Below, piece after piece: positions 6,714-14,499 of a stretch of DNA of 64,000 nt. Positions within the stretch are counted from its first letter, which is position 1. Each line of letters begins with the position of its first letter. The stretch lies in the NCBI RefSeq assembly GCF_003386165.1, contig NZ_QRDV01000006.1:208774-272773 (forward strand). The letters are read 5' to 3'. Made by a program: the position numbers and the translations under genes. Under the pieces are notes generated by a model. It made no database searches. It saw only the letters and a program-made list of their open reading frames with translations, and was not told the origin of the DNA. This DNA is from Winogradskyella eximia. Lineage in GTDB: Bacteria; Bacteroidota; Bacteroidia; Flavobacteriales; Flavobacteriaceae.

Positions 6714-8678
6714 TTAGCTAAGTACTTTTCCTAATTTACGAGATAACAACATTTTAAGACCAACGTAATCTTTTACATCTTCCATAATGGTGCGTGTATC
6801 AGCATTTGCGTTTAAAGTCTCATTTTTATATTCCGCAACTTTTTGGTCAATTAAATGACAGCGTAAGCTTAAAATAGTTTGACTTACTAATTGAGAAACA
6901 GAATCTTTCTTTTCTTTTGGAACAATTTGATTGCGTTCCCAATCGTGAAGATTGTAGCGTTCATCCTCCATTAAAATAGTAGTTACTGTGCTTGCAGAAT
7001 CTTGGTCTAATTGATTGATGAAATTTTTGGTTGAAAAGTCTTCATCTTGATTCAATTTATCAATAATAGAGTAATAGAGGGCTTTAAACTGTGGGTTTGA
7101 AAATTGCATTTCATCTTCTTGAAGATCTAAATATACTTTTTCAAATACTCGTGTTTCATGCTTGGTTGGTTCTAATACTAATTCTTTAGAAGTTTCGTCT
7201 TCAGTTAATATTAAATCTTCAAACTGCTCAACTCTATCTCCATAAAGCATTAGGATTTCAATAATCTTTCGTTCTAATTCAAATTGAACATCTACTTTTT
7301 GCTTAGGCTGAGGTTCGTTTTTAACAACTTGAAATGCTTTTTGGTCTTGTTTATAATTTTTATTCTCCTCTTGACTCTCTTTTTTATTAATCTGCGCTAA
7401 AGTGCTAAACAACACCTCTTCACTAATATCCATAATACAAGCACACTCTTGGATATAGATTTCGCGTTTTATTTGATCTGGAATCTTAGCAATACTATTT
7501 ACAATATCTCTAATGGTTTCAGCTTTCTTAATAGGATCGTTATTCGCTTCTTTTACTAATAGTGAGGCTTTAAACTGAATAAAATCCTTAGCATTGTCAT
7601 TAAGATATTTAGTAAGTTCTTCTAACGTATTTGACCTAGAAAAACTATCAGGATCTTCTCCATCTGGAAACGTACAAATTTTCACGTTTACACCCTGTTC
7701 CAAAATTAAATCTATACCTCTAATAGAAGCTCTTATTCCTGCTGCATCACCATCAAAAAGCACTGTAATATTATTGGTAAGTCTATTAATTAATCGAATT
7801 TGATCTGCAGATAAAGCTGTTCCAGAAGATGATACCACATTTGTAATACCGGTTTGATGAAACTGAATCACATCTGTATAGCCTTCTACCAAATAACAAT
7901 TATCTTCTTTAGCAATACTTTGTTTAGCATGAAATAAGCCATACAACACCTTGCTTTTATGATAGATTTCGCTTTCTGGTGAGTTTAAATATTTAGCCGC
8001 TTTTTTATCTGTTACCAAAATCCTCCCACCAAAGCCAAGAATTCTTCCACTCATACTATGTATAGGGAACATGACTCTGCCTTTAAATCTATCGAAACGT
8101 TTTTCTCCTTTAACAATGGTTAAACCTGTTTGCTCTAAGAAATTGATATTATAGCCTTTACCTAAGGCATCATCCGTAAAAGCTTGCCATTCGTCTAAAG
8201 AATAACCTAATTGAAATTTTTTTATGGTTTCTTCTGTAAAACCACGCTCTTTAAAATAGCTTAAGCCTATAGCTTTACCTTGGTTGGTGTTGTGTAATAC
8301 TTTTTGAAAATAAGTGTTGGCATATTCACTAACTAAGTATAAGCTTTCTCTAGTGTCTGCTTGTTCTTTTTCCTCATCAGTACGTTCAGTTTCCTCTATT
8401 TCTATGTTGTACTTTTTGGCGAGATATTTTATAGCTTCTGGGTAAGTAAAATGCTCATGTTCCATTAAAAACGTCACTGCATTTCCGCCTTTGCCACTAG
8501 AGAAATCTTTCCAAATTTGTTTTACAGGTGATACCATAAAGCTAGGAGAGCGCTCTTCACTGAACGGACTTAAGCCCTTATAATTACTTCCCGATTTTTT
8601 AAGTTGCACAAAATCGCCAATAACTTCTTCTACGCGAGCGGTTTCAAATACTTGTGCTATGGAATTTTGTGAGATCAA
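6714..8678 (-). CDS. dnaG: DNA primase DnaG lacking the zinc ligands
   Basis: The 654-residue protein has the three-part DnaG layout: an N-terminal zinc-ribbon-like domain (about 1-100), the RNA polymerase core with TOPRIM motifs EGYTDV and LFDGDAAG (about 255-345), and a C-terminal helicase-interaction part. It makes RNA primers for replication. The N-domain keeps the fold signature (YKGLSPF, SPSFMVSPVKQ, GKGGNAVTFLM), but the four usual Cys/His ligands are S37, S40, D58 and S61, so zinc should not bind. The start is a TTG at 8678; MISQ at the beginning matches my memory of other flavobacterial DnaG proteins, so I keep it even though the codon overlaps a TAAATTTG string. Confidence 0.95.
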   Translation of the reverse strand: MISQNSIAQVFETARVEEVIGDFVQLKKSGSNYKGLSPFSEERSPSFMVSPVKQIWKDFSSGKGGNAVTFLMEHEHFTYPEAIKYLAKKYNIEIEETERTDEEKEQADTRESLYLVSEYANTYFQKVLHNTNQGKAIGLSYFKERGFTEETIKKFQLGYSLDEWQAFTDDALGKGYNINFLEQTGLTIVKGEKRFDRFKGRVMFPIHSMSGRILGFGGRILVTDKKAAKYLNSPESEIYHKSKVLYGLFHAKQSIAKEDNCYLVEGYTDVIQFHQTGITNVVSSSGTALSADQIRLINRLTNNITVLFDGDAAGIRASIRGIDLILEQGVNVKICTFPDGEDPDSFSRSNTLEELTKYLNDNAKDFIQFKASLLVKEANNDPIKKAETIRDIVNSIAKIPDQIKREIYIQECACIMDISEEVLFSTLAQINKKESQEENKNYKQDQKAFQVVKNEPQPKQKVDVQFELERKIIEILMLYGDRVEQFEDLILTEDETSKELVLEPTKHETRVFEKVYLDLQEDEMQFSNPQFKALYYSIIDKLNQDEDFSTKNFINQLDQDSASTVTTILMEDERYNLHDWERNQIVPKEKKDSVSQLVSQTILSLRCHLIDQKVAEYKNETLNANADTRTIMEDVKDYVGLKMLLSRKLGKVLS

Positions 8679-8941
8679 ATTTAGAATTTTAACTAGCTTG
8701 TAAATTTAATACAAATCAATTCGTATTAAAAATTAATCGGGAAAAGTAATTTGATTATCTCATATAAAACAACGAAAGTCGTTTGAAATAATTATGTAAA
8801 TATACCAAGTATTGAAATATGAACTGAATTCTATTAATCATAATAGGTTGGCTCAACTTCACTTTTGCATCCTATTATGGGAATGTGAAAGAAGTTAAAA
8901 GGATTGAAGGTGAAATCTTAAAATTGTGCCTAAATTAAGCA
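8679..8941. other. Intergenic region upstream of dnaG and downstream of the cold-shock gene
   Basis: No gene is visible in this stretch. It contains an inverted repeat with 9-base arms, CATAATAGG (8839-8847) and CCTATTATG (8871-8879), separated by 23 bases and without a T-run. Its role, if any, is unknown. Any dnaG promoter must lie here, but I see no full -33/-7 pair. Confidence 0.4.
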
Positions 8942-8973
8942 CAAAAAAAAAGCCTATCTAAAAAGACAGGCTC
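8942..8973 (-). terminator. Terminator of the cold-shock gene
   Basis: On the reverse strand GAGCCTGTCT, a short loop and AGATAGGCT are followed by a run of nine T. It begins 30 bases past the stop at 9003. One mismatch is present in the stem. Confidence 0.85.
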
Positions 8974-9002
8974 TATTCTTAAAAAGATTGAAAGGTATAT
9001 AA

Positions 9003-9194
9003 TTATATAACTTTTACATTTACTGCATTTAATCCTTTTTTTCCTTCTGCTAAATCGAATTCTACATTATCTCCTTCTCTAATCTCATCGACTAAACCAG
9101 AAATGTGTACAAAATGCTCTTTGTTGTTTCCTTCTTCTGTTATGAATCCAAAACCTTTAGAGTCATTAAAAAATTTTACTGTACCAGTACTCAT
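9003..9194 (-). CDS. Cold-shock protein (CspA family)
   Basis: The 63-residue product is a single cold-shock domain. RNP1 is KGFGFI and RNP2 is HFVHI, preceded by GTVKFFNDS. The family binds single-stranded nucleic acid and acts as an RNA chaperone in the cytoplasm. The ATG at 9194 (MSTGTVKFF) is chosen because the longer frame starts at a TTG that lies inside the -7 promoter box. It is a one-gene unit with its own promoter (9219-9247) and hairpin terminator (8942-8973). The 5' leader appears short (about 20 bases), unlike the long leaders of some cold-induced csp genes, so it may be expressed constitutively. Confidence 0.95.
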   Translation of the reverse strand: MSTGTVKFFNDSKGFGFITEEGNNKEHFVHISGLVDEIREGDNVEFDLAEGKKGLNAVNVKVI

Positions 9195-9218
9195 ATTAAA
9201 ATATATTAAATTAAGGTG

Positions 9219-9247
9219 CAAATATAATCTAAATAGTTGAATATCAA
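9219..9247 (-). promoter_or_regulatory. Promoter of the cold-shock gene
   Basis: On the reverse strand TTG (9247-9245) is followed after 18 bases by TATATTTG (9226-9219), an exact TAnnTTTG match, 24 bases upstream of the ATG. Confidence 0.75.
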
Positions 9248-9331
9248 TTATTTTAATGCGCTTATTTTTTATTATATTATTTTATGTTAACTATCTAACC
9301 CTTAGTCTGTAATTTGGTTTAAAAGGGTTGA

Positions 9332-11233
9332 TTATATATTATATTCAGATAATGGTTTTGTGAATTTTTCTGGATTCTCTGCTAAATGGTAACGAGGATC
9401 GTCAATTGCCTCTATAATGACATCCTTAAATTTAGGATTGGCTTTGTAAAGTAATACTTTACAGTCTTCACTTAAATGCTTTAATTTTATGGTCTTTCCG
9501 ATAGCTTGATACTTTTCAACTAAAATGAAAATAGCTTCAATAGCCGAATGATCTGAGATTCTCGCTTCAACAAAATCTATCTCTACTATGTCTGGATCGT
9601 TTTTAATATCAAATTTTTCGTTAAAAGATGTTATGCTTCCAAAGAATAAAGGTCCCCAAATTTCGTAAGTTTTTGTGCCATCTGTTTTAAAACGTTTTCT
9701 GGCTCTAATTCTCTTCGCATTTTCCCATGCAAAAGATAATGCCGAAATAATAACACCAACAAATACCGCAATAGCTAAATCAAAGACCACAGTTACAATG
9801 GAAACAATGATAAGTACAATAGCATCAGACATTGGTATTTTTTTCATAATTCGGAAACTAGACCATGCAAAAGTTTCTATAACCATCATAAACATCACAC
9901 CAACTAAAGCAGCGATTGGCACTTGCTCAATATATTTGTCAGCAAAAAGGATAAAAGTCAACAAAGTTAACGCCATCATCACACCAGACAAACGTCCTCT
10001 TCCGCCTGCATTAATGTTAATTACAGTTTGTCCAATCATTCCGCAACCACCAGTTCCTCCAAAGATGCCACTAAGCATGTTTCCACTACCTTGAGCGATA
10101 CACTCTCTATTGCCATTACCTCTAGAATCTGTTAATTCATCCACGAGATTCATGGTCATAAGTGTTTCAATTAATCCTACAGATGCAGCTAAGAATGCAT
10201 AAGGCGCTATAAATTTTAAAGTATCTAAGTTAAATGGTAGGTTACTCCAGAGTTCTAAGAGGTTAAGTTTACTAGATAATTCATCAAAACCATTTAAGCC
10301 AGCACCTCCGCCATCTCTAATAAAATCTCCAACATTTATAGATTGTAGTCCACCAAAAATAGAGATTAAAGTCACAATTAAAATTGCGGTTAAGGCAGCT
10401 GGTAATTTTTTGGTTAATTTAGGTAAGCCCCAAATAATAAACATAGTTAATAGTACAAGACCTATCATTATATAGAGCTTATTGCCTTGCATAATAGATT
10501 TAACCACTCCGTTATCTGTTACAGAATAGAAGCCATTATCATTGTAATTGAAAACGACTTTTTTTGTATTAATATCATAAACTTGGTTGTCTGCGATTAC
10601 AAAAACAGCTTTGTTGGTGTTTTTATTAATTACATTTTCACCTTGTATTAAAAATAATTCAGTGTCAGAGATTAAGTCTCTTACCGTATTATCACTAACT
10701 TTATATACGAGTTCTTTAGATTCGGTTTTACGCATGTTTTGTCCAAAAATATCCTTTGTATTTTCTTTAAACATACCTAGTTGCGCCATAAAAATAACAA
10801 TGGCTAATCCATTAACAAATCCCATCATTACAGGGTGTGGAATTAAACGCACAAACTTTCCAAGTTTAAAAACACCGGCTAGAATTTGAATAATTCCCAT
10901 TAAAACAACGGCTGCTAGTAAATAGAAATAACCCATGTTCTCTACTGGTGTATCAAACAAAAGACCTTTAGCGTGTCCTTCTTGTATCATGTGAACAAAA
11001 ATTACAGCAACTGCACCTGCAGCTCCAGAAATTAAACCTGGTCTACCTCCAAAAAGGGCAGAAATAATACCAATTATAAAAGCACCAAAAAGGGCTACAA
11101 TAGGGCTTATTTGTGCAACAAAAGCAAAAGCTACAACCTCAGGAATCATTGCTAGTGATACAGTTATACCTGCAAGGATGTCATTTTTAGGGTTTTGTGT
11201 GATTTTTTTAATGGTATTTTTGCCTAGCATCAT
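9332..11233 (-). CDS. SulP-family anion transporter with STAS domain and large extracytoplasmic insert
   Basis: The 633-residue protein starts with a SulP membrane domain (DILAGITVSLAMIPEVVAFA, GGRPGLISGAAGAVAV, GGTGGCGMIGQTVINI). It ends with a STAS domain (about 520-615, EIDFVEARISDHSAIEAIF). SulP proteins move anions such as sulfate or bicarbonate; the substrate cannot be read here. Unusual is an insert of about 95 residues (about 156-251) after the membrane segment NGLAIVIFMAQLGMF and before LYIMIGLVLLTMF. It is polar, beta-like and contains loosely repeated units such as VYKVSDNTV, VIADNQVYDINTKK and SVTDNGVV. By topology it should face the periplasm. The gene stands alone. Confidence 0.93.
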   Translation of the reverse strand: MMLGKNTIKKITQNPKNDILAGITVSLAMIPEVVAFAFVAQISPIVALFGAFIIGIISALFGGRPGLISGAAGAVAVIFVHMIQEGHAKGLLFDTPVENMGYFYLLAAVVLMGIIQILAGVFKLGKFVRLIPHPVMMGFVNGLAIVIFMAQLGMFKENTKDIFGQNMRKTESKELVYKVSDNTVRDLISDTELFLIQGENVINKNTNKAVFVIADNQVYDINTKKVVFNYNDNGFYSVTDNGVVKSIMQGNKLYIMIGLVLLTMFIIWGLPKLTKKLPAALTAILIVTLISIFGGLQSINVGDFIRDGGGAGLNGFDELSSKLNLLELWSNLPFNLDTLKFIAPYAFLAASVGLIETLMTMNLVDELTDSRGNGNRECIAQGSGNMLSGIFGGTGGCGMIGQTVININAGGRGRLSGVMMALTLLTFILFADKYIEQVPIAALVGVMFMMVIETFAWSSFRIMKKIPMSDAIVLIIVSIVTVVFDLAIAVFVGVIISALSFAWENAKRIRARKRFKTDGTKTYEIWGPLFFGSITSFNEKFDIKNDPDIVEIDFVEARISDHSAIEAIFILVEKYQAIGKTIKLKHLSEDCKVLLYKANPKFKDVIIEAIDDPRYHLAENPEKFTKPLSEYNI

Positions 11234-11255
11234 AGTTCTTAAAATTAAAAGGCGG

Positions 11256-11263
11256 CAAAGATA
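11256..11263 (-). promoter_or_regulatory. -7 box of the SulP gene
   Basis: The reverse strand reads TATCTTTG, an exact TAnnTTTG, 22 bases upstream of the ATG at 11233. No TTG is at the usual -33 distance. Confidence 0.45.
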
Positions 11264-11303
11264 GCCTTTTTGAATTTAACCTAAAAAGCCTGATTTAATT
11301 AAA

Positions 11304-11330
11304 CAAAAAAAGCATTGGTTTCCCAATGCT
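11304..11330 (-). terminator. Terminator of the DUF4136 lipoprotein gene
   Basis: On the reverse strand AGCATTGG, loop GAAA and CCAATGCT are followed by seven T, 22 bases past the stop at 11353. It also closes the DUF5522-hutU-DUF4136 cluster. Confidence 0.88.
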
Positions 11331-11352
11331 CTTTATTACATGTTTTATTCGC

Positions 11353-11913
11353 TTATTTTTTTTCTGGTGGAAATTGCATCAGCATTTGTGATACAAATTC
11401 TTTAACACGTACTTCTTTCTTTTCAACATTTCTAGTTTCAAGATTCCCAGTTCCAGAGCCTTGCCAGATAAGTTCTTTCTTTTGTGCGTCTATAAGATCA
11501 ATATATAATACGCCTTCTGTAGTTGTTGTTACTTGGTTGTTGTTCCAGCCAGATCTCCAGCCCCAACCACCATAGCCTCCCCAACCCCAAGCACCATTAC
11601 CCCAAGCGTTGTTGTAAATATCAACACGTTGATTAGATTTGGTGAATATGCTAACTAGCATATCTGGGTTTTCAGATTTGGTATAACCATTGGCCATTAA
11701 TTCGGCTTCAATAGCTCTAAGAATACGTCTTTTATCTAGATCGTTAATTTCTGCTTTGTCAATTCCGGGTTTGAAAAATGCAAAAGTTTTGTAGTTGTCA
11801 AAATTCGCTTCTCTGTCGTAATCAGTTGCAACTCTTACAGAGCTGCAAGATGTTAATACCAGTAGTAAAATTAAGGCTGGTAATACTTTAAGTGGTTTCA
11901 TTGAATTTTTCAT
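11353..11913 (-). CDS. DUF4136 lipoprotein with Gly/Trp-rich segment
   Basis: The 186-residue product has a lipoprotein signal (LPALILLLVLTSC) and a DUF4136-type body: SVRVATDYDREANFDNYKTF near the N-terminus and a C-terminal part with LYIDLIDAQKKELIWQGSG. The family is of unknown function and typically sits in the outer membrane or periplasm. A segment at about residues 103-122 (WGNGAWGWGGYGGWGW) is made almost only of Gly, Trp, Ala and Tyr. The gene starts 17 bases after the hutU stop on the same strand, so co-transcription is likely even though a functional link to histidine use is not evident. Start could be M1 or M5. Confidence 0.88.
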   Translation of the reverse strand: MKNSMKPLKVLPALILLLVLTSCSSVRVATDYDREANFDNYKTFAFFKPGIDKAEINDLDKRRILRAIEAELMANGYTKSENPDMLVSIFTKSNQRVDIYNNAWGNGAWGWGGYGGWGWRSGWNNNQVTTTTEGVLYIDLIDAQKKELIWQGSGTGNLETRNVEKKEVRVKEFVSQMLMQFPPEKK

Positions 11914-11930
11914 ATCGCTTTTTTTTAAAA

Positions 11931-13934
11931 TTATATATGTTCTAATAAATCATCATCAACAAAATTTGGTAAAGTTACTTTTAAATTAGGTTCTGTTTCC
12001 ATAGCACGTTTTATTGCAAAAACAGCTCCTTCATTTCTTGCCCAACTTCGTCTTGAAATTCCGTTATTAACATCCCAAAATAGCATCTGTTTTAGACGGT
12101 TAGATGCCTCTATAGTACCATCAAGAACCATACCAAATCCACCATTAATGACTTCTCCCCAGCCAACACCTCCACCATTGTGTATGCTTACCCAAGTAGC
12201 TCCTCTAAAGCTATCTCCAATAACGTTTTGAATGGCCATATCGGCAGTAAAACGCGAGCCGTCGTAAATGTTGCTAGTTTCTCTATATGGAGAATCTGTT
12301 CCAGATACATCATGGTGGTCTCTGCCTAATATAACTGTTCCAATATCTCCATTTGCAATGGCTTTATTAAATGCTTCGGCAATTTTCATTCTACCTTCTG
12401 CATCGGCATATAATATTCGGGCTTGTGAGCCTACAACGAGTTTGTTGTTTTGTGCTCCTTTTATCCACTGAATATTATCAGCCATTTGTTGCTGAATTTC
12501 TTCAGGAGAATTCTTTTTTATATCCTCTAAAACCTTGCAAGCTATATCATCGGTTTTGGCTAAATCTTCAGGTTTTCCAGATGCGCAAACCCATCTAAAT
12601 GGACCAAACCCATAATCAAAGCACATAGGTCCCATAATATCTTGAACGTAACTAGGGTATTTAAAATCAATACCATTATCAGCCATAATATCTGCACCAG
12701 CACGTGAGGCTTCTAGTAAAAAGGCATTGCCATAATCAAAGAAATACGTACCCTTTGCTGTGTGTTTGTTTATTGCAGCTGTATGTCTGCGTAAGGTTGC
12801 TTGTACTTTTTCCTTAAATAAATCAGGTTGGTTTGCCATCATGGTGTTGGCATCTTCAAATGAAATGTCAACCGGATAATAACCACCTGCCCATGGATTG
12901 TGTAATGACGTTTGGTCACTACCTAAGTCGATATGAATATTAGCTTCATCAAATTTTTCCCAAACCTCAACGATGTTTCCTAGGTAAGCGATAGAAATGG
13001 TTTCTTTTTCGGCTTTAGCTTTATTAACACGACTAACCAATTGATCTAAATCGGTAATTTTTTCATCTATCCAACCTTGGTCGAGTCTTACTTGAGTGAT
13101 TTTAGGATTTACTTCTGCACACACCGTAATACAACCAGCAATGTTTCCAGCTTTTGGTTGTGCGCCAGACATACCTCCTAATCCTGAGGTTACAAATAAA
13201 TTGCCTTTAGGCTCTTTTTTTATTTTTCTAAAACCATTAAGGACCGTTATAGTTGTACCATGCACAATACCTTGTGGTCCAATATACATATAGCTACCAG
13301 CCGTCATTTGTCCGTATTGTGTTACTCCTAGGGCGTTGAATTTTTCCCAATCATCGGGTTTAGAGTAGTTAGGAATCATCATACCATTTGTAACCACAAC
13401 TCTAGGTGCTTCTTTATGCGAAGGAAATAAACCCATAGGATGACCAGAATACATGACTAATGTTTGCTCATCATTCATTTCCGCTAAATATTTCATTGTT
13501 AAGCGGTATTGTGCCCAATTAGAAAACACTCCACCATTACCACCATAGGTAATGAGCTCGTGTGGGTGTTGTGCAACTGCATAATCCAAGTTATTCTGAA
13601 TCATTAGCATAATCGCTGCTGCTTGCGTTGATTTTGCAGGATATTCGCTAATTGGTCTCGCATACATTTTATAATCTGGCCTTAAGCGATACATGTAGAT
13701 ACGACCATAGGTGTCTAATTCATTTTTAAATTCTGGTAATAAGGTTTTATGATCCTTCTTATCAAAATAGCGTAACGCATTTCTTAGAGCTAGTTTTTCT
13801 TCTTCTTTAGATAGAATTGTTTTGCGTTTTGGGGCGTGGTTGATGTTTGCTTCAAAAGGTTTTTGTTCTGGTAAAGGATTGGGAATGCCTTCTAATATTT
13901 GTGCTTTAAATGAGTGTGCTGTGGTTGTATGCAT
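11931..13934 (-). CDS. hutU: Urocanate hydratase
   Basis: The 667-residue enzyme adds water to urocanate to form imidazolone propionate, the second step of histidine breakdown, using tightly bound NAD. Recognisable family segments are QGLGG-like and glycine-rich parts: HELITYGGNGGVFSNWAQY, MYSGHPMGLFPSH, TAGSYMYIGPQGIVHGTT and IHNGGGVGWGEV. It is longer than the roughly 550-residue proteobacterial enzyme; I recall the long form being normal in Bacteroidota. Its ATG overlaps the stop of the upstream DUF5522 gene (TAATG). The other hut genes (hutH, hutI, hutG) are not in this window. Confidence 0.94.
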   Translation of the reverse strand: MHTTTAHSFKAQILEGIPNPLPEQKPFEANINHAPKRKTILSKEEEKLALRNALRYFDKKDHKTLLPEFKNELDTYGRIYMYRLRPDYKMYARPISEYPAKSTQAAAIMLMIQNNLDYAVAQHPHELITYGGNGGVFSNWAQYRLTMKYLAEMNDEQTLVMYSGHPMGLFPSHKEAPRVVVTNGMMIPNYSKPDDWEKFNALGVTQYGQMTAGSYMYIGPQGIVHGTTITVLNGFRKIKKEPKGNLFVTSGLGGMSGAQPKAGNIAGCITVCAEVNPKITQVRLDQGWIDEKITDLDQLVSRVNKAKAEKETISIAYLGNIVEVWEKFDEANIHIDLGSDQTSLHNPWAGGYYPVDISFEDANTMMANQPDLFKEKVQATLRRHTAAINKHTAKGTYFFDYGNAFLLEASRAGADIMADNGIDFKYPSYVQDIMGPMCFDYGFGPFRWVCASGKPEDLAKTDDIACKVLEDIKKNSPEEIQQQMADNIQWIKGAQNNKLVVGSQARILYADAEGRMKIAEAFNKAIANGDIGTVILGRDHHDVSGTDSPYRETSNIYDGSRFTADMAIQNVIGDSFRGATWVSIHNGGGVGWGEVINGGFGMVLDGTIEASNRLKQMLFWDVNNGISRRSWARNEGAVFAIKRAMETEPNLKVTLPNFVDDDLLEHI

Positions 13935-14119
13935 TACTTTTTCTTTAATGTATTTTTATTGGTCTTAAGTAGAGTTGCAGTGTTAAATCCGTATGGGCAA
14001 TGTCTGCAACCACTTTCGCAGCAATAGCCACGTTTTAAATGGTATTGCTCAGTAAAACAGCGATAACCTTCTGGTGTAAGATAGAAGTCACCGTCTTCTA
14101 TTGGGACGTATTTTTTCAT
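13934..14119 (-). CDS. DUF5522-like small cysteine-rich protein
   Basis: The 61-residue product has a cysteine cluster, YCCESGCRHCPYGF, with four Cys and one His close together, which could hold a metal. This matches my memory of the DUF5522 family, of unknown function. It has no signal peptide, so it is probably cytoplasmic. The stop codon overlaps the hutU start, giving tight translational coupling. The basic tail (KTNKNTLKKK) has no clear role. An exact -7 box lies only eight bases upstream of the ATG. Confidence 0.82.
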   Translation of the reverse strand: MKKYVPIEDGDFYLTPEGYRCFTEQYHLKRGYCCESGCRHCPYGFNTATLLKTNKNTLKKK

Positions 14120-14126
14120 AGTATAA

Positions 14127-14134
14127 CAAAGATA
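14127..14134 (-). promoter_or_regulatory. -7 box before the DUF5522-hutU unit
   Basis: The reverse strand reads TATCTTTG, an exact TAnnTTTG. Its last base is only seven bases from the ATG at 14119, implying a nearly leaderless transcript if used. No good -33 TTG is seen. Confidence 0.4.
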
Positions 14135-14169
14135 ATGTAATTTGGTGTGATTTTTGAAACGAATAAACT

Positions 14170-14499
14170 ATGATATTGATTTCAAAATATATAGTGCCAA
14201 AAGGCTATTTAGGAATTACCATTTTTCCATTTATGGTTTTAAAAACAAAAACTTTAAAAGCCAATAAAGCGCTCATTAATCATGAAAAAATTCATTTAAA
14301 GCAACAACTAGAATGGCTCATTCTTCCGTTTTATATAATCTATACGCTAGAATTTTTATTCCGATTAATACAATTTAGAAACTGGGATGTGGCTTATAGA
14401 AATATTTCTTTTGAACGCGAAGCTTATACAAACGAAAAAGACCTCGATTATTTAAAATCAAGGCCTAAATTCAATACTTTAAATTATTTTAGAAAATAA
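14170..14499 (+). CDS. Small HExxH protein, possible minimal zinc peptidase-like protein
   Basis: The 109-residue product is not a family I can name, although I recall similar short proteins in flavobacteria. It carries a metalloprotease-like HExxH motif (ALINHEKIHLKQQLEW, about residues 38-53), a hydrophobic membrane segment (LPFYIIYTLEFLFRLI), and a downstream acidic pair SFEREAY that could give the third zinc ligand. There is no classical signal peptide, but the N-terminus IVPKGYLGITIFPFMVL is hydrophobic. The 3' end overlaps the convergent 1701-residue adhesin gene by 11 bases. It also contains that gene's terminator hairpin at 14435-14465. Enzyme activity is not shown. Confidence 0.8.
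   Translation: MILISKYIVPKGYLGITIFPFMVLKTKTLKANKALINHEKIHLKQQLEWLILPFYIIYTLEFLFRLIQFRNWDVAYRNISFEREAYTNEKDLDYLKSRPKFNTLNYFRK
14435..14465 (-). terminator. Terminator of the 1701-residue adhesin gene, inside the opposing CDS
   Basis: On the reverse strand GGCCTTGATT, a six-base loop and AATCGAGGTC pair over ten positions, two of them G-U, followed by TTTTT. It lies 24 bases past the adhesin stop at 14489. On the forward strand the two G-U pairs become A-C mismatches, so the hairpin is stable only in the adhesin transcript. Confidence 0.75.

Noticed and set aside
8839..8879. Inverted repeat CATAATAGG / CCTATTATG considered as a terminator or RNA element
   Set aside because: Arms are A+T rich with a 23-base loop, no T-run follows, and the cold-shock gene already has a better terminator at 8942-8973.
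9195..9221. A longer cold-shock protein starting at TTG 9221
   Set aside because: The TTG lies in the TATATTTG promoter box, and the family starts with MSTGTVKFF as found from the ATG at 9194.
9675..10094. 139-codon open frame on the forward strand inside the SulP gene
   Set aside because: It is opposite a well-supported membrane protein and shows no family marks or ribosome-binding context.
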